Under the pieces are notes generated by a model. The model did not search any database. It was not told the origin of the DNA and saw nothing but the letters and a program-made list of their open reading frames with translations. Positions 47,079 through 58,127 of a stretch of 64,000 nucleotides of DNA are shown here, in pieces. Made by a program: the position numbers and the translations under genes. This DNA is from Gnetum montanum (Eukaryota; Streptophyta; Gnetopsida; Gnetales; Gnetaceae): positions 1,198,048-1,262,047 of the forward strand of contig MNCI01002813.1 in assembly GCA_015680685.1 (NCBI GenBank). Direction: 5' to 3'. Position 1 is the stretch's first letter, and every line of letters begins with the position of its first letter.

Positions 47079-47919
47079 TGATGAGCGGGAAGGTACCCCT
47101 ACGTTCAACCATACGAATCACAAGTGTTCACATGTGATCCGGTCTAATTCTACAGACTATAATTACTAAGTACGCTAGAGCTAAACAGTGCATGCATGTT
47201 GCTCGTTTGTTGTCTTCCCAGTCCCACTTGTGGAATGCAATTGTATGGTTAAGTGTGACTAAGGTGTAATATTTCTATTATTTTGTGTTTTATCAAAACA
47301 AAAATAAAGGTAAGAGTGATTAAATGTGAAGTAAACTATGATCTAATCTAGCCTAACACAAGTAACCATTTCCACTTCCTAGACACATCCTAAACTTTGT
47401 GTAAACACTTTTGGGTTGTCAAACGCTAATAGTTTCTGAGCTACCAAGTGTCACACGTATGTTCGAAGGGGTCATGCTTATGTATTTTAATGAGTTGCCT
47501 GATTAGTCAAAATTAATTATTGCATAAATAACATTAATTTAGATTGTATGAAATCACAATATATAAATGCATAAGAAAAAAGTCTCAACTGCTACAAGGA
47601 ATGAATCAAAGAGTTTGTCTTTATTACCAACACAATGGTGTGTTTAGGTACATCAATGCTTGAATAAAGATCCATTCACACTTAGATCTCCTACTGTGAG
47701 CACTTGTAAAATATTCTAACTCTTAAATGGAAAAATTGCAAGAGTTTCGCTACTTGATTGCCAAAAACTACTCTCAATCATGTGCTCGGGGGCTGTATTT
47801 ATAGACCCAGGAGTAGCCCTACAATATCAAATGTACGATATCGCATCTTGGGCCACGATATCACAAACCCGATATCACAGCCACCCTGATATCGGAGTGT
47901 ATAAAAACACAATTTATCA
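47079..47919 (-). repeat. Solo LTR of the C family, minus strand
   Basis: On the minus strand it starts TGATAAATTG and ends GCTCATCA. Flanked by ATAAG (47074-47078) and ACAAG (47920-47924), a target duplication with one change. It carries GATATC clusters (47840-47900) and a TATA box (TCTATAAATACAG, about 47808-47796). No internal sequence attached. Confidence 0.85.
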
Positions 47920-48415
47920 ACAAGTAATAAAATTTTAGTAGTAATATATATAATAAATAGTATATATAGAGAGGCTTATATAATATTTAATCATATCATA
48001 TATACTCTATACATATGTTAGATGAGTCTATATAATATTATAAAAACATGTATAGGTTAAAGTGTTCGTTTAAAAATATTTAATTTAAAGTGTTAGTTAA
48101 ATTATTTAATTTATATTATCCTAAGTAATCATTACTTGTGATGGGTATAAGTGGGAGTGATGGTTAGGTAACTACTTAGTGGTAAATTAATTTCAACAAC
48201 CAAATAGTGGAATTCAAATTAGCCTACCATATAATGATGGAAAGATACTTAATTTTGGCAAAGTCGCAAAGTTGGTTAGTGAAATTGGTTGGAATTTCAA
48301 ACTTTCTTTACACTAAAAAAAGAGATGTGGATAACTTATAATTATATCATTTTTCAATTCAAAGATTAAGTGGGAAGGTAAGTAGAGTGTTTAAGTGTGA
48401 AGTACAAAAATTTCA
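47920..48415. other. AT-rich segment of F between inserted LTRs
   Basis: No coding sequence; TATATA-rich 47940-48060. Probably 3' untranslated DNA of F. Confidence 0.4.
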
Positions 48416-49305
48416 TGAGTCATGAATCTGTTGTCCCCGACATCAGATATCTGATATTGGGGTGATCCGATATCAGAGCTACTCAATATCGAAGCCCAAG
48501 AAATGATGTCAGATATTCAATATCATCTTCTTTGTGTTATCCTATAAACATAGCACTTGGGTGCATGGTTTAAACCACAATAGAGAGAAGATAGTTTTAG
48601 TTCTCACTTTTTGATAGTCTTTCTTACAATTCTATTATTCCCAATGCATGCCCGCAATGTGATGTTTGTAGTTGTATGGCACCTTTGTTCAAGTGTGACA
48701 TACTTGGACACATTACATGACTAGAAATAAAGATCAAGATTACTTCCATCATTGCTGCATTCACTTAGATTTATTATTGCTTTAATTAGTTATTTAATTG
48801 TTCAATTATTTACTATTCTCTTTAGTTAATGTTTTCATTTATTATTATTTACTATTTATGTTATTAAGCAGAATGTGTATCCCCTAATCATGAGCGTTTA
48901 AGTGTAACTACTTGGTAATCTAGTAGTGTATCATTTGGAACACCTAGTAACATATGCTTGGCAATCCCAAAATTAGTCTCATGAAGTTCAAGATGTATAC
49001 GGACGATTAAGAGAAGATACCCATCACACATAGGCTAGTTAGAGTTCACTTTCCATTGTTCAGTAGCTTAATTAATTCATCTCTTTATCATCATTAGGAG
49101 CAACATAGGATTAGATAACATCATATGCCTTACTTTGGACTAAATCATACATGACAAAGCTACCACTAGTCCAAGTGGGAAGACTTATGATCAAAGCATA
49201 ATGATCTAGATGCCACAATTAGTCCCATCCATGGAATTCAACCAAATCATGTGTAAACACTTATGATTCATATGGTTGGATGTAGGGGTACCTCACCACT
49301 CATCA
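48416..49305 (+). repeat. 5' LTR of E
   Basis: Ends CTCATCA before the primer site. GATAT/ATATC motifs cluster at 48440-48530, and a TATA-like CCTATAAACATAG is at 48541. It is the inverted counterpart of 47079-47919. The start is uncertain. Confidence 0.65.
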
Positions 49306-49306
49306 T

Positions 49307-49324
49307 TAGCACCATTTTTGGGGA
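49307..49324 (+). other. Primer binding site of E
   Basis: TAGCACCATTTTTGGGGA, a decayed Asp-tRNA-type site in the same place as in D. Confidence 0.6.
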
Positions 49325-49439
49325 TGGTTCTAGTTATCTAAATTAGTTACATCATACACAATTGTTGTAATGATATTAACAATATAACTTTTTAAAAATA
49401 TTAAATCACACACACCATAAACTAACAACAATGTCTCTT

Positions 49440-49850
49440 GCACAAGGAAGCGATAATGCATAGTATAATGAAAACATTCATTGGAGAACTAATGAGATAT
49501 ATAGTAAGGAAAATTGAAGTGACCAACTTATATAGGGATATCTTATGATCATGACCACCTTGACAACACTCAAAGACTACATTCACCTAAGGTAGACAAT
49601 CTTGGAGGAGATGATGTAAGTCCTAAACTATGGGAGGCCTCAAGGCTTGAGACCTCCTCGAAACCAATAAACGATAAATTAAGGGACCCTAGAGAACACC
49701 ATAGAAGCCATGGAAATCCTTCCAATTTTTCATGTTCCTCTTTCTTATCAATGTTTAGTTTTGATGAAGATGAAAATAGGTATGAAGATAAAGTTCCACT
49801 AAAGGGTCATAATAGAAACAAAAATCAGACCTGCAAGGTATAATGTTAAG
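49440..49850 (+). pseudogene. gag: gag N-terminal fragment of E
   Basis: Parallels the start of D gag: the D phrase CTACATTCACCTAAGGTAGA recurs at 49580, followed by the Ser-rich segment (CCATGGAAATCCTTCCAATT in the DNA at 49708). It breaks off before the Gag core. Confidence 0.65.
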
Positions 49851-49871
49851 ATTATGGAATTTTCAAAACTA

Positions 49872-51496
49872 TGGTATAATGGACGTGGGACCTATGAACC
49901 TTAAAAAACTATGATACATCAAATGTGATGTATAACAACATATGGCATCAAAGAGACATGGCCTTCATAATGAATATTTTCAAAAATTAAATTACATTTG
50001 GCAAACTTTTAAATATAAAAAGGAGGGTAAGGTTTAAGGTTTGAGAAAGAAAGGATTTATAAATGTCTAATAAATTTATTTTTTTGGAAATTGAAATTTT
50101 TCATAGATAACTATCTCTTCTTAATGTTTTTCAAGAGACACTTGCTAGCTATGACATGTTTTTCTCTAATTTTTATAACTTCCTATGATATTTGTTACCA
50201 GGAAAACACTTGGCAACCATAGCTCAAATCTTTAATAACTTCCTATGTAAGTTAGGACTTCTAGTATGGTTATAAATTTATCCCCTAGATATTTTTAATA
50301 TCCTTAAATTTTCATGATTATTGTAACTACCCAAAGCCCCTATAAAAATTCTTCAAAGGTAGAGTAAAAAGGGGAATGGAGGGTGAAGCAACTTAGAAAA
50401 AGATTGATGATTGTAAAAGCATGGCTTGTTAAAGACATCACTTTAGCCTCTTTGTTTTAATCCTATGAGTTTATTTCTTCCCATTTTTTTTAGTTACTTA
50501 GCTAATGGTTTAGACAATATTGTGTTTGGCATTTAATTTTTGGATTTTTCCTAGGTGGCTTTTATAGCTTTGTTTTTTTGCAATATTAGATTTCTATTAA
50601 GACATTCCATAGAAGACTTTATGTTGTTGAAAAGCCTCAAGAGCAATTTAATAGTAATGTCTTAATGAATTTTCCTATTTTGAGCATAGAGAATCTAGAA
50701 AAATCTTTGGTATTTTGAAACGACTAAAATAGCTTCTTTATTTTCAAATTGTATTGCCATGGTATTTCAATCCAGAAATTGTCAAATGTTTTGAAAGATT
50801 TGTTGAATATAATCTTTGACAACTATTAACTAGCCAAAATAAAGACTTGTACTTTGTCATTTATGTAGGGATTTTTGGTAATATAATAATATTATCTTTA
50901 TTAAATTGCTTGTTGAGCTTAGACAGCTTGGACAATTCATAGTTATCGAAATAGAAATAGCTTTATTATGAAGTGTTTCCTTGTGTCAATTTATCTTGCT
51001 TAAATATTTGAGATTACATGAAATATTTCTTTCTTTTCTTCCTCTTTCTAAGTCCATTGAATATTTCTCTATTTCTAGTTTTCTTTGGGAGAAATTAGGA
51101 GTAGATTGGTAGATTTGTGCTAAAAAAATTTTGCAAAATTTTATTTGTTACAAATATCATAGTATAGGGATCATATAGACTAAGTGATTGGAAAAAATAG
51201 GAATCTCCAACAACTAACAGTATTTGACAAAGATAACTAAATCTCTTTTATGATAGCCAATTACAATTTATACACAACCCAACCATTTCAATGTTCGCAA
51301 CAACAAAACACATATACATGTTTAGTATGTTTCATAACTACTGAGTTTATTTTGAGGTATCTAGGCCTTGATGTTACTAGAGAACAGCAAGCACCTAAAT
51401 CCTATTTGAAGAACATCTTTGATCCTATGATCCCAAGGGTCATGAGACCATGAGGCCACTCCATGTTGGCAGTCCAATCCCAAATGGTTGCCAATA
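49872..51496 (+). repeat. 3' LTR of F
   Basis: Direct repeat of 40159-41751. No clear purine tract precedes it because E sequence ends only about 20 bases upstream. Confidence 0.8.
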
Positions 51497-51835
51497 GCTA
51501 GTGTGGCTCCCAATAAACTGATCAAATTTCCAACCCTTCAGCCAATGCAAATCCTTACTTAATCCAAAGTGATATAGCCAATAATTAGCATGTATTACTT
51601 ACTTCTTTAAAGATTAAGAAATTATTTTTAATAGCCCTCATATCCAAGATAGTTTCCAACAAAGAACTAGAGTTTGAAATATGACTCAAAATGTCCTTTT
51701 TGTTTTCTTTGATGACTACCTTATATGTTTCATTCAAGGCTTGGACATTCATACTATAAAGACTAATATTCTATTAGGTTATTTAGAAAGTTCTTGGATG
51801 TCCACCCTAGGATCAAGACATCTACCATTTGGAAC
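51497..51835. other. Unassigned segment between F and H
   Basis: No gene or repeat recognised. The short ORF at 51681-51869 runs into the H LTR and is not supported. Confidence 0.4.
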
Positions 51836-52706
51836 TAAAGATCAGGAACTTAGAAGGGAGGTTGAATAAGTTCCACCAATTCGAACACAAATCTACACAA
51901 AAATGTATGTGGTTCCCCAACTTGGGTACTTCCACATTCAAAGTGTAGTACCCTTGCATACCTCTAGACTTTTTTTCTTTAAAAAAGTTATTTCAAGAGT
52001 ACCACAACCTTTACAAAGTTTGACCTCTGCAAGAAGTATTTTCTCTCAAGAAACATATTCAACCCTGCAAGTTCCAATAAGCTCAAAATGTGATTTCAAG
52101 GATTCCACAACCTTTCTAATTACTTGAGCTCCACACAAAGTGCTTTCTATTTAGAAACACACTCAACTCCACAAGATCCCAATAAGCTCAAGAGATATCT
52201 TCCTACAAGAAGCACATCAAACCTACTCAGCTTACAAAGAAGAGTCAAAGATCAAGAGAGAATGTAACTACAAATACTAATTCCTTACTATGAGGTTCTT
52301 GACAATTACAATACTCAACTTACAAAAGCTAAATAATTGAAGAATAAATTGATTCACATGATGCATACATTAATGGGAATATTTGTATGAATAGTGCTTG
52401 TCCTTTTCATAAAGATCCCATCTATTTGATAGCATTTATCACTGTCACATAATCATTGGAGTTCATACAATAGCTAGAAAATGGCTAGTTGAGATGTCTC
52501 ATTTGAGCTTAGAATGTTTCATTGACTTTATACTGCTTGAAGATGGGACATCTCACTTTTGTTGGAATGTCTTGCATCAAACATTTCAACTAGAACATCT
52601 CAATTATAGTTGGGATGTTTACCATTTTTGTGGGACATCTTGCCTAAGACTGAGCTCTATCATAGGGACATCTGCTATTCTTTTGGAAAGGCTTGGTAGA
52701 TATCAA
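51836..52706 (-). repeat. 3' LTR of H, left piece
   Basis: Aligns with 61346 onward. Ends at ATCAA, the 5' target copy of the G1 insertion. AGACATCT-type motifs at 52490-52690. Confidence 0.85.
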
Positions 52707-53763
52707 TGTTGACCTTTTGGTATGTGAAAACCTTAAAGAAAATGGAGAATGTATAATGTGTGTGTGATGGTAGTTTTGCAGGACAATGAAAGAGCAAAAG
52801 GAATAAGGACTTCACATGGAGATCCAAAAACAAGATTTACATTAAGATGACAAAATGAAGACAAAGTAGACAATATAAGAACATGGATGGAAATGAATTC
52901 TACAAGCTAAACGAAGATGTTCTAAAGACTACCAAGATGTCAAATTGACAAGGGCATGCCTCATATTCCAAAGTGCAAAAGTAGAGTAGACATATACAAA
53001 AAAAATAGACATCTATAGGTAGATTTCTAACGTAAAGATGGATGTCTCTCCTGCATTAGAAGTGTTCATAGATAGATGTCTCATCCTTGAAGTAGACATC
53101 TATACTAGTTGTTTGATAGTTGTTGCATGAACTTCAAAAGGTTTCTAGAAACTCTAAGGGTATAAGATAAAGTGAGTTTCTTGGGAATGGTGCTAGTACT
53201 ATCATTGTCTAATCAATTCAAGGTTGTTAAAAAAATCTTGTGATTATTCTTCATTGTTCTATCATTTATATATATTTTATGTTGTGAGCTTCATTGCAAG
53301 GACTCTATAAATCTATTTACACTTTCTACTTGATAATTTTCTTTCTTCCTTTCTTATAGCCCTACAACATTGATGTGCATCTTGTAGGAAGGCATCTTCA
53401 TTGAGCTTGTTTAGACCTTGCAAGGTTGAGTGATTTTGTAGCAACAAAACACTGCAGTGTGGAGCTCATGTCTGTAAAGATTATGGGACCTTGTAAACCA
53501 CATTTGAGCTTGTTGGAACCCTGTATGGTTAAGTGCTTTTGCAACGATGAAACACTTTTGAGCAAATCTCAAATCATGTAAATGTTGTGGTGTCATTCAA
53601 ACCACATTTTGAAAAACAAAGTCTAGAGGTGTACATGGATTTTATCCTCTGAGTGTGGGCATACCCAAGTTGGGGAATCACATAAAAATTATCTTTGATT
53701 TTTTGGCTACAGCTTTTTAATTAGGAAAGTTATTCAACCCCCCTTCTAACTTCTCGATCCACA
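52707..53763 (+). repeat. 5' LTR of G1
   Basis: Starts TGTTGACCTTTTGG, ends TTCTCGATCCACA. AGACATCT / AGATGTCT motifs at 52985-53105. Confidence 0.9.
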
Positions 53764-53765
53764 AG

Positions 53766-53777
53766 TGGTACTAAAGC
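53766..53777 (+). other. Primer binding site of G1 (Met-tRNA type)
   Basis: TGGTACTAAAGC against the initiator Met site TGGTATCAGAGC: 9 of 12 bases agree. Confidence 0.75.
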
Positions 53778-53819
53778 ATGGTACTCTTAAGTTCATGTCT
53801 CAGGTTTCAAGAGTGAATT

Positions 53820-55592
53820 ATGGATGGGACATCTCACACAAAGCCACCGATGTTCAATGGGTTCAAATTTGCATATTAGAACGCAAGGATGCAAAGATTC
53901 TTCAAATCCATGGAATTCAAAGTGTGGGAGTCAATTATTAAAGATTGATATTAAACAAGAGAACTCAAGCCACAAAGCAAATGGACTTCTAAAGAAAAAG
54001 ATAAGTTCATGTTTGACTCAAAAGTCAAAAATTATTTATATTATCCATTGAATAAATTTTAGTTTGATAGAACAGCTAATTGTAAAACCTTTAAGGGAAT
54101 ATGGGAAACCATAAATACATCTTATGAGCACATGTCTATATTTAAATAGTCAAAAATTTTAGCATTACAAAGCGAATATGACAAGCTCAAAATAAAGGAG
54201 GGAGAAAAGATTAAGAATTAAATTTCTAGAGCAAATGATCTTGTCATAGCAATTAGAGGGATGGACAAGGACTTTCGAAAAATTGATGTGATTACAAAAA
54301 TGATTAAAAATTTACAGCCCAACTTTAGACTGAAAGTCACTGTGATGGAAGAAATCAAAGACTTTTTAGTGCTAAAGTTTGAAGAGCTCCAACGTGATTA
54401 AAATCTGCAATAAAAGAAAAGACCATCATCCTCAAATATGCATCAAAGGAAAAGGATTTGGTTGAATAAGAACCAAACATTGAATATGTTTCAATCAAGT
54501 AGGCCCCAATCCATCTAGTGCAAAAGGTAGAGAAAAATGTAAGAATTTTAAGCATTCAAAATTTGATGCATTTTCTATAGAATGTTGGGTATGTGGTGGA
54601 AGAGGCCATGTGGCCTTCAAATGTCCAAGTGCTAGCAAGATCCAAAAGGGAGATTAATTCAAAGTTGAGCCTAAAAAGAACAACTTCTACACCAGTTGGG
54701 ATGAAGAACAAAGTGAAAAGGAACTTGAGACCACACAAGATTCACATCTTATTTACATAGCTCTCATGGAAGATGATGATAGCAGAACTGAAGATGATGA
54801 TCAAATAATTGAAACTGATGAGGAAAGCTGTGAACTTTTGTCCTTTCAAAATCTTTGTATAAAGCTAAAGAAGGCTCTAAAGAATAAGGATCAAGATAAC
54901 CAAAAATATTTAGACCTCTTATAAGAAAACTCAGACCTAATGGCTAGGAACAAAAAACTAATCTTGTGTTATGAATAGATTTAAAAAGAACTTGGAAATA
55001 TAAAACTTGTAAATGAAAGACTTATCAAAGAAAAAGAATCTCTTTGCATAGTATTGTGACAAGGAAGAAGTTCACATGATAAGAATGTGCTGGGATGTTA
55101 TCAACAAGAAGAAGTATCAACACTAACTTCATCCAAAAAAAAGGCTACCCCAAAGGTTGAAGTATTAATAAGTACTTCATCCAAACAAAGGATAGCTCCA
55201 AGGTTTGATCACTTCACCTATAGTAAAAAGGTTAGATGTTATTATTATGATAGATTTGAGCATAAGAAATAGAATTGCAATTTAAAATATCATGACATGA
55301 ATACTTGGTCATATCATAAGACTCCTTGGTCTTACCCAATGCACCTATAAAGGAAATCCTTCAAGACAAAAAGGAATGGAAAATAAGTCAAAAAGCTAAG
55401 GAGGACAAAAAAAAGTGTGGAGAATTAAGTGAAAAGAAGAAGATGAAAGAACTTTCACCAACAATTTTGTAAAAGGAATCCAAACATTAAAAATACAAGA
55501 AATTGATATGAAAGGAGGAACTTCACAAGAAGAAGCTCATTTCTAATCTCCTTAGACATCATAATCTCCATCAAAAAGCAAGATAAGTAGAG
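53820..55592 (+). pseudogene. gag: gag of G1 (UBN2 type, two zinc knuckles)
   Basis: ATG 53820 begins MDGTSHTKPPMFNGFKFAY, then a TAG for Trp, then NARMQRFFKSMEFKVWESI: the usual start of copia-type Gag. The UBN2 core continues at about 54090-54400 (FKGIWETINTSYEHMSIFK, then SEYDKLKIKEGEKI and FLVLKFEELQRD). The first knuckle CWVCGGRGHVAFKC is at 54583-54624, intact. An acidic part and a coiled coil follow (54830-55055), then a second knuckle at 55237-55278, with its second Cys changed to Tyr. A Lys-rich tail ends near the AG/GTAAGT donor at 55592/55593. Several stops and shifts. Confidence 0.82.
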
Positions 55593-55952
55593 GTAAGTTT
55601 TCAATTTTCCTTCTTGTTTAAAATTCTTGAAGAACTATGATCCATGGTAGTTATCCCCTAACCTCTCATATCTCTTTCCTTGCCTATTTAGACATCTACC
55701 ATTAGATGTCCACACATGAAGATAGGAGTCTATCCATAGATAGACATCTATCTGGGTTTTGTTAGATATGGGATAAACATCTACTAGTCAAGTTAGATGT
55801 CAAAATTTTCATAAAAACTTCTCAATAGTTGTTATTATATAAAGCCAACACCTCATTTTTTCCTCATTCTTCCTCATACAAGTGTAGACGACTAAGAGCA
55901 AATGACTAGGGCTTGCACAATAGTCGTAATTTGTGCATCTCTTTGAAGATCA
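55593..55952 (+). promoter_or_regulatory. Promoter-like block ahead of the G1 extra ORF
   Basis: Begins at a consensus splice donor (GTAAGT). AGACATCTA / TAGATGTC motifs lie at 55690-55800, then TATATAAAG at 55836-55844, about 115 bases before the ATG. Same order as G2. Confidence 0.5.
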
Positions 55953-57595
55953 ATGGCTCAAATAAAGATTAGGATGTTCAGGCCTCCACCACAAAAGAGC
56001 AAGAAGTCCAAGGGAGCATCATTAAGAGCTACCAATACATATTTACCTCAATTTTGGTACACTAAAGCATAGCATATATTTGAGATAGCTCAATCCATTT
56101 TAATAGTTTCTAAGAGATCCCTTTGCTTTCAGTAGCATTTTCAAAAGTAGCTAATGGCATTTTTCCAAGTTTTAAATTGGGTGTCTTTTATTTCCATGAA
56201 CCTTTATATCCCTAAGAGCCTCATCTAGGAGTTTTATAGTAACATTGCAATTACTAATGCTACTATTAGGGCCTTCACATCCACCGTTGGGGGGATTTTG
56301 ATTGAAATCACTCCCCAAGTTGTTAATGCCATTCTTAGCATCTCTAGTTCATATGTTCATAGGGTTTTAATCCCTTCTATGTTTGATATTTTCAAGAATG
56401 ATGTAATTCATGTTTCCCACCATGAATTCTACAATGCTCTATTTTGTCAGTTAGTGTCTTTGCATAGTGGGAAAGTACTTAGAAATGAAATAGCCTCAGA
56501 TTCTTCCATTTTCTTTCTTATTGTATTCTATAATATCATTGTAAAAGGGGAATGTTATAGCTATTTATTACTAGCTCTAGCTTTTGTCCTTTATTGCCTT
56601 ATTCCTAGTTAGCCACTAGACTTGAACCATATCCTCTACAAATACATGTTAGGTCTCTTCATGAGGGAGAAATTCTATTAGTATCCTCTTGTCATTGGTT
56701 TGTTGATCTATCAAAGAGGAGTTCCTATTACCAATATTCCTCTAGTTAAAGGTAAAAGAAATCTTGATGAGTATTCATAGAAGAGGAGCACCACCCAAGC
56801 TGAATTTGCAAAACTAAGAATTAAACCTTAGAAAGTAAGAAAGAAGGGATTTGCATCATCTCACCAACCTCTCCTTAGTTGAGAAGATCCAAATCTATTA
56901 GCGGCCAGCTAAAATACACTCTCAAGAAGATGCTAAAGCCTCTTTCTGGTTCTCTTGGGATGATTATTTGACACCTCTCTTACCTTTGAAAGAGAATGAA
57001 TGTAGCTGGAATACCTCTTCCTCCATATGAAAAACAATTCGAGAAGATTACCACTTCTTCCATTTCTACTAGTAATGAGGACTATCCTACTCTAGCCAAG
57101 CACTTGATAGCCATTGGGCCATCCTAGGCATATGACTCAGGAAATGCATCTAATTCTAAGAAACTTGATGTACCTCCCACATGTGTTCAAGGGGATTTTC
57201 CTAATCCTATGCAATATGGATCCAGTTCTCATCATCATCATCATGATCCATAAACATTTGAGCAATAGGCAATGGAGAGCATCTTTGGGACTTATTCTTA
57301 GTGGAGACTAGTTGATCCTACCAAATATTAGAGAAAGGGTGCTTCCTCATCTTCTCAATAGGGTGCTTCCTCATCTTCTCAGTAGGTTCCATCTCATCCA
57401 CTTGCATCATCTCAATTATGGGTGAAGCTTCATCCTCGAAGAGTTCATGTACAAGTTCTATCTTGAGATGTCAATGATGAGCAGCACATCTCCAGCACCA
57501 ATAGTGATGATGATGATGAGGAGACATAAAAACCTTTTCATGCAACAACAACCTCTCATGAAGACTCTAATTATGCTACCAAGGTCAATGATTAG
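55953..57595 (+). pseudogene. Extra ORF of G1, putative plant transposon protein type
   Basis: ATG 55953 begins MAQIKIRMFRPPPQKSKKSK. The frame stays coherent to 56612, broken only by four TAG codons, then continues with frameshifts to about 57595. The core has EFYSNIAITNATIRAF, then VGGILIEITPQVVNAILSI, VSHHEFYNALF, FYNIIVKGECYSYLLL, and after 56612 LDLNHILYKYMLGLF and IGLLIYQRGVPI. This order is typical of the putative plant transposon protein domain, found as an extra ORF in plant LTR elements. The C-terminus is Ser/Gln rich with a duplicated GASSSSQ plus stop octamer (57337-57384) and an acidic tail. Function unknown. Confidence 0.6.
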
Positions 57596-58113
57596 GGTTT
57601 TTTTATGGTCCCTCCTTTTGGATGATGTCCAAAAAGAGGGAGAATTTGTGGATATTTTGTAGATGTTTGTATGGATTGTAGATGATTATGAATATTTTTA
57701 TGAACAATAATAATTTTGGATGGAAAATAATAGTATGTTATGATCCTTTTGACTAGTTTATATGTGATGATGAATAGCTTATGATAGTTTATGTTATTGT
57801 TGATCTTTTATGGATGGATCTCATGTTTATGTATATGGATAGCTATGTTTTTGGTAGCATGATGTATTATGTTGGCAAGTTTGGCCTTTGGATAATTTAT
57901 GGAGGCCTCTTGGTGTTATCAGTTTCTTTTTTCTTTTTTTTTTGGTGAACTCATGTGATTGGAACCCATTGGATTGAGCCTTTCTATCCCTATGCTAGTG
58001 ATACCTTCTTTTTCCATTGGAATTTATACATCTTAAATGTTTTTAATATTTGTCATTTAAATTTATATGCTATGAAATGCACTAACCCATTTTCTCAAGT
58101 TTTGGACATCACT
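57596..58113 (+). other. 3' untranslated region of G1
   Basis: T-rich, no protein. Includes T runs at 57925-57945 and ends in CAAGTTTTGGACATCACT, conserved in G2 and H. Confidence 0.5.
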
Positions 58114-58127
58114 AAAAAGGGAAAGAT
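58114..58127 (+). other. Polypurine tract of G1
   Basis: AAAAAGGGAAAGAT immediately before TGTTGAC. Confidence 0.88.

Larger units (their letters stand above)
48416..49850 (+). mobile_element. Element E: truncated C/D-family element
   Basis: LTR, primer site and the first part of gag, then the sequence stops near 49850 against the F LTR. Homologous to D over the LTR 3' half, leader and gag start. Confidence 0.75.
40159..51496 (+). mobile_element. Element F: Ty3/gypsy element with full but dead pol
   Basis: Two direct repeats of about 1.6 kb (40159-41751 and 49872-51496) enclose primer site, gag, protease, RT, RNase H and integrase in Ty3/gypsy order. The 3' part holds a solo LTR (47079-47919) and a truncated E element (48416-49850). 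The primer site resembles that of A, but no second RNase H is seen, so it is not the same lineage as A. Target duplications do not match clearly, so the 3' repeat could also be a separate copy. Confidence 0.75.
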
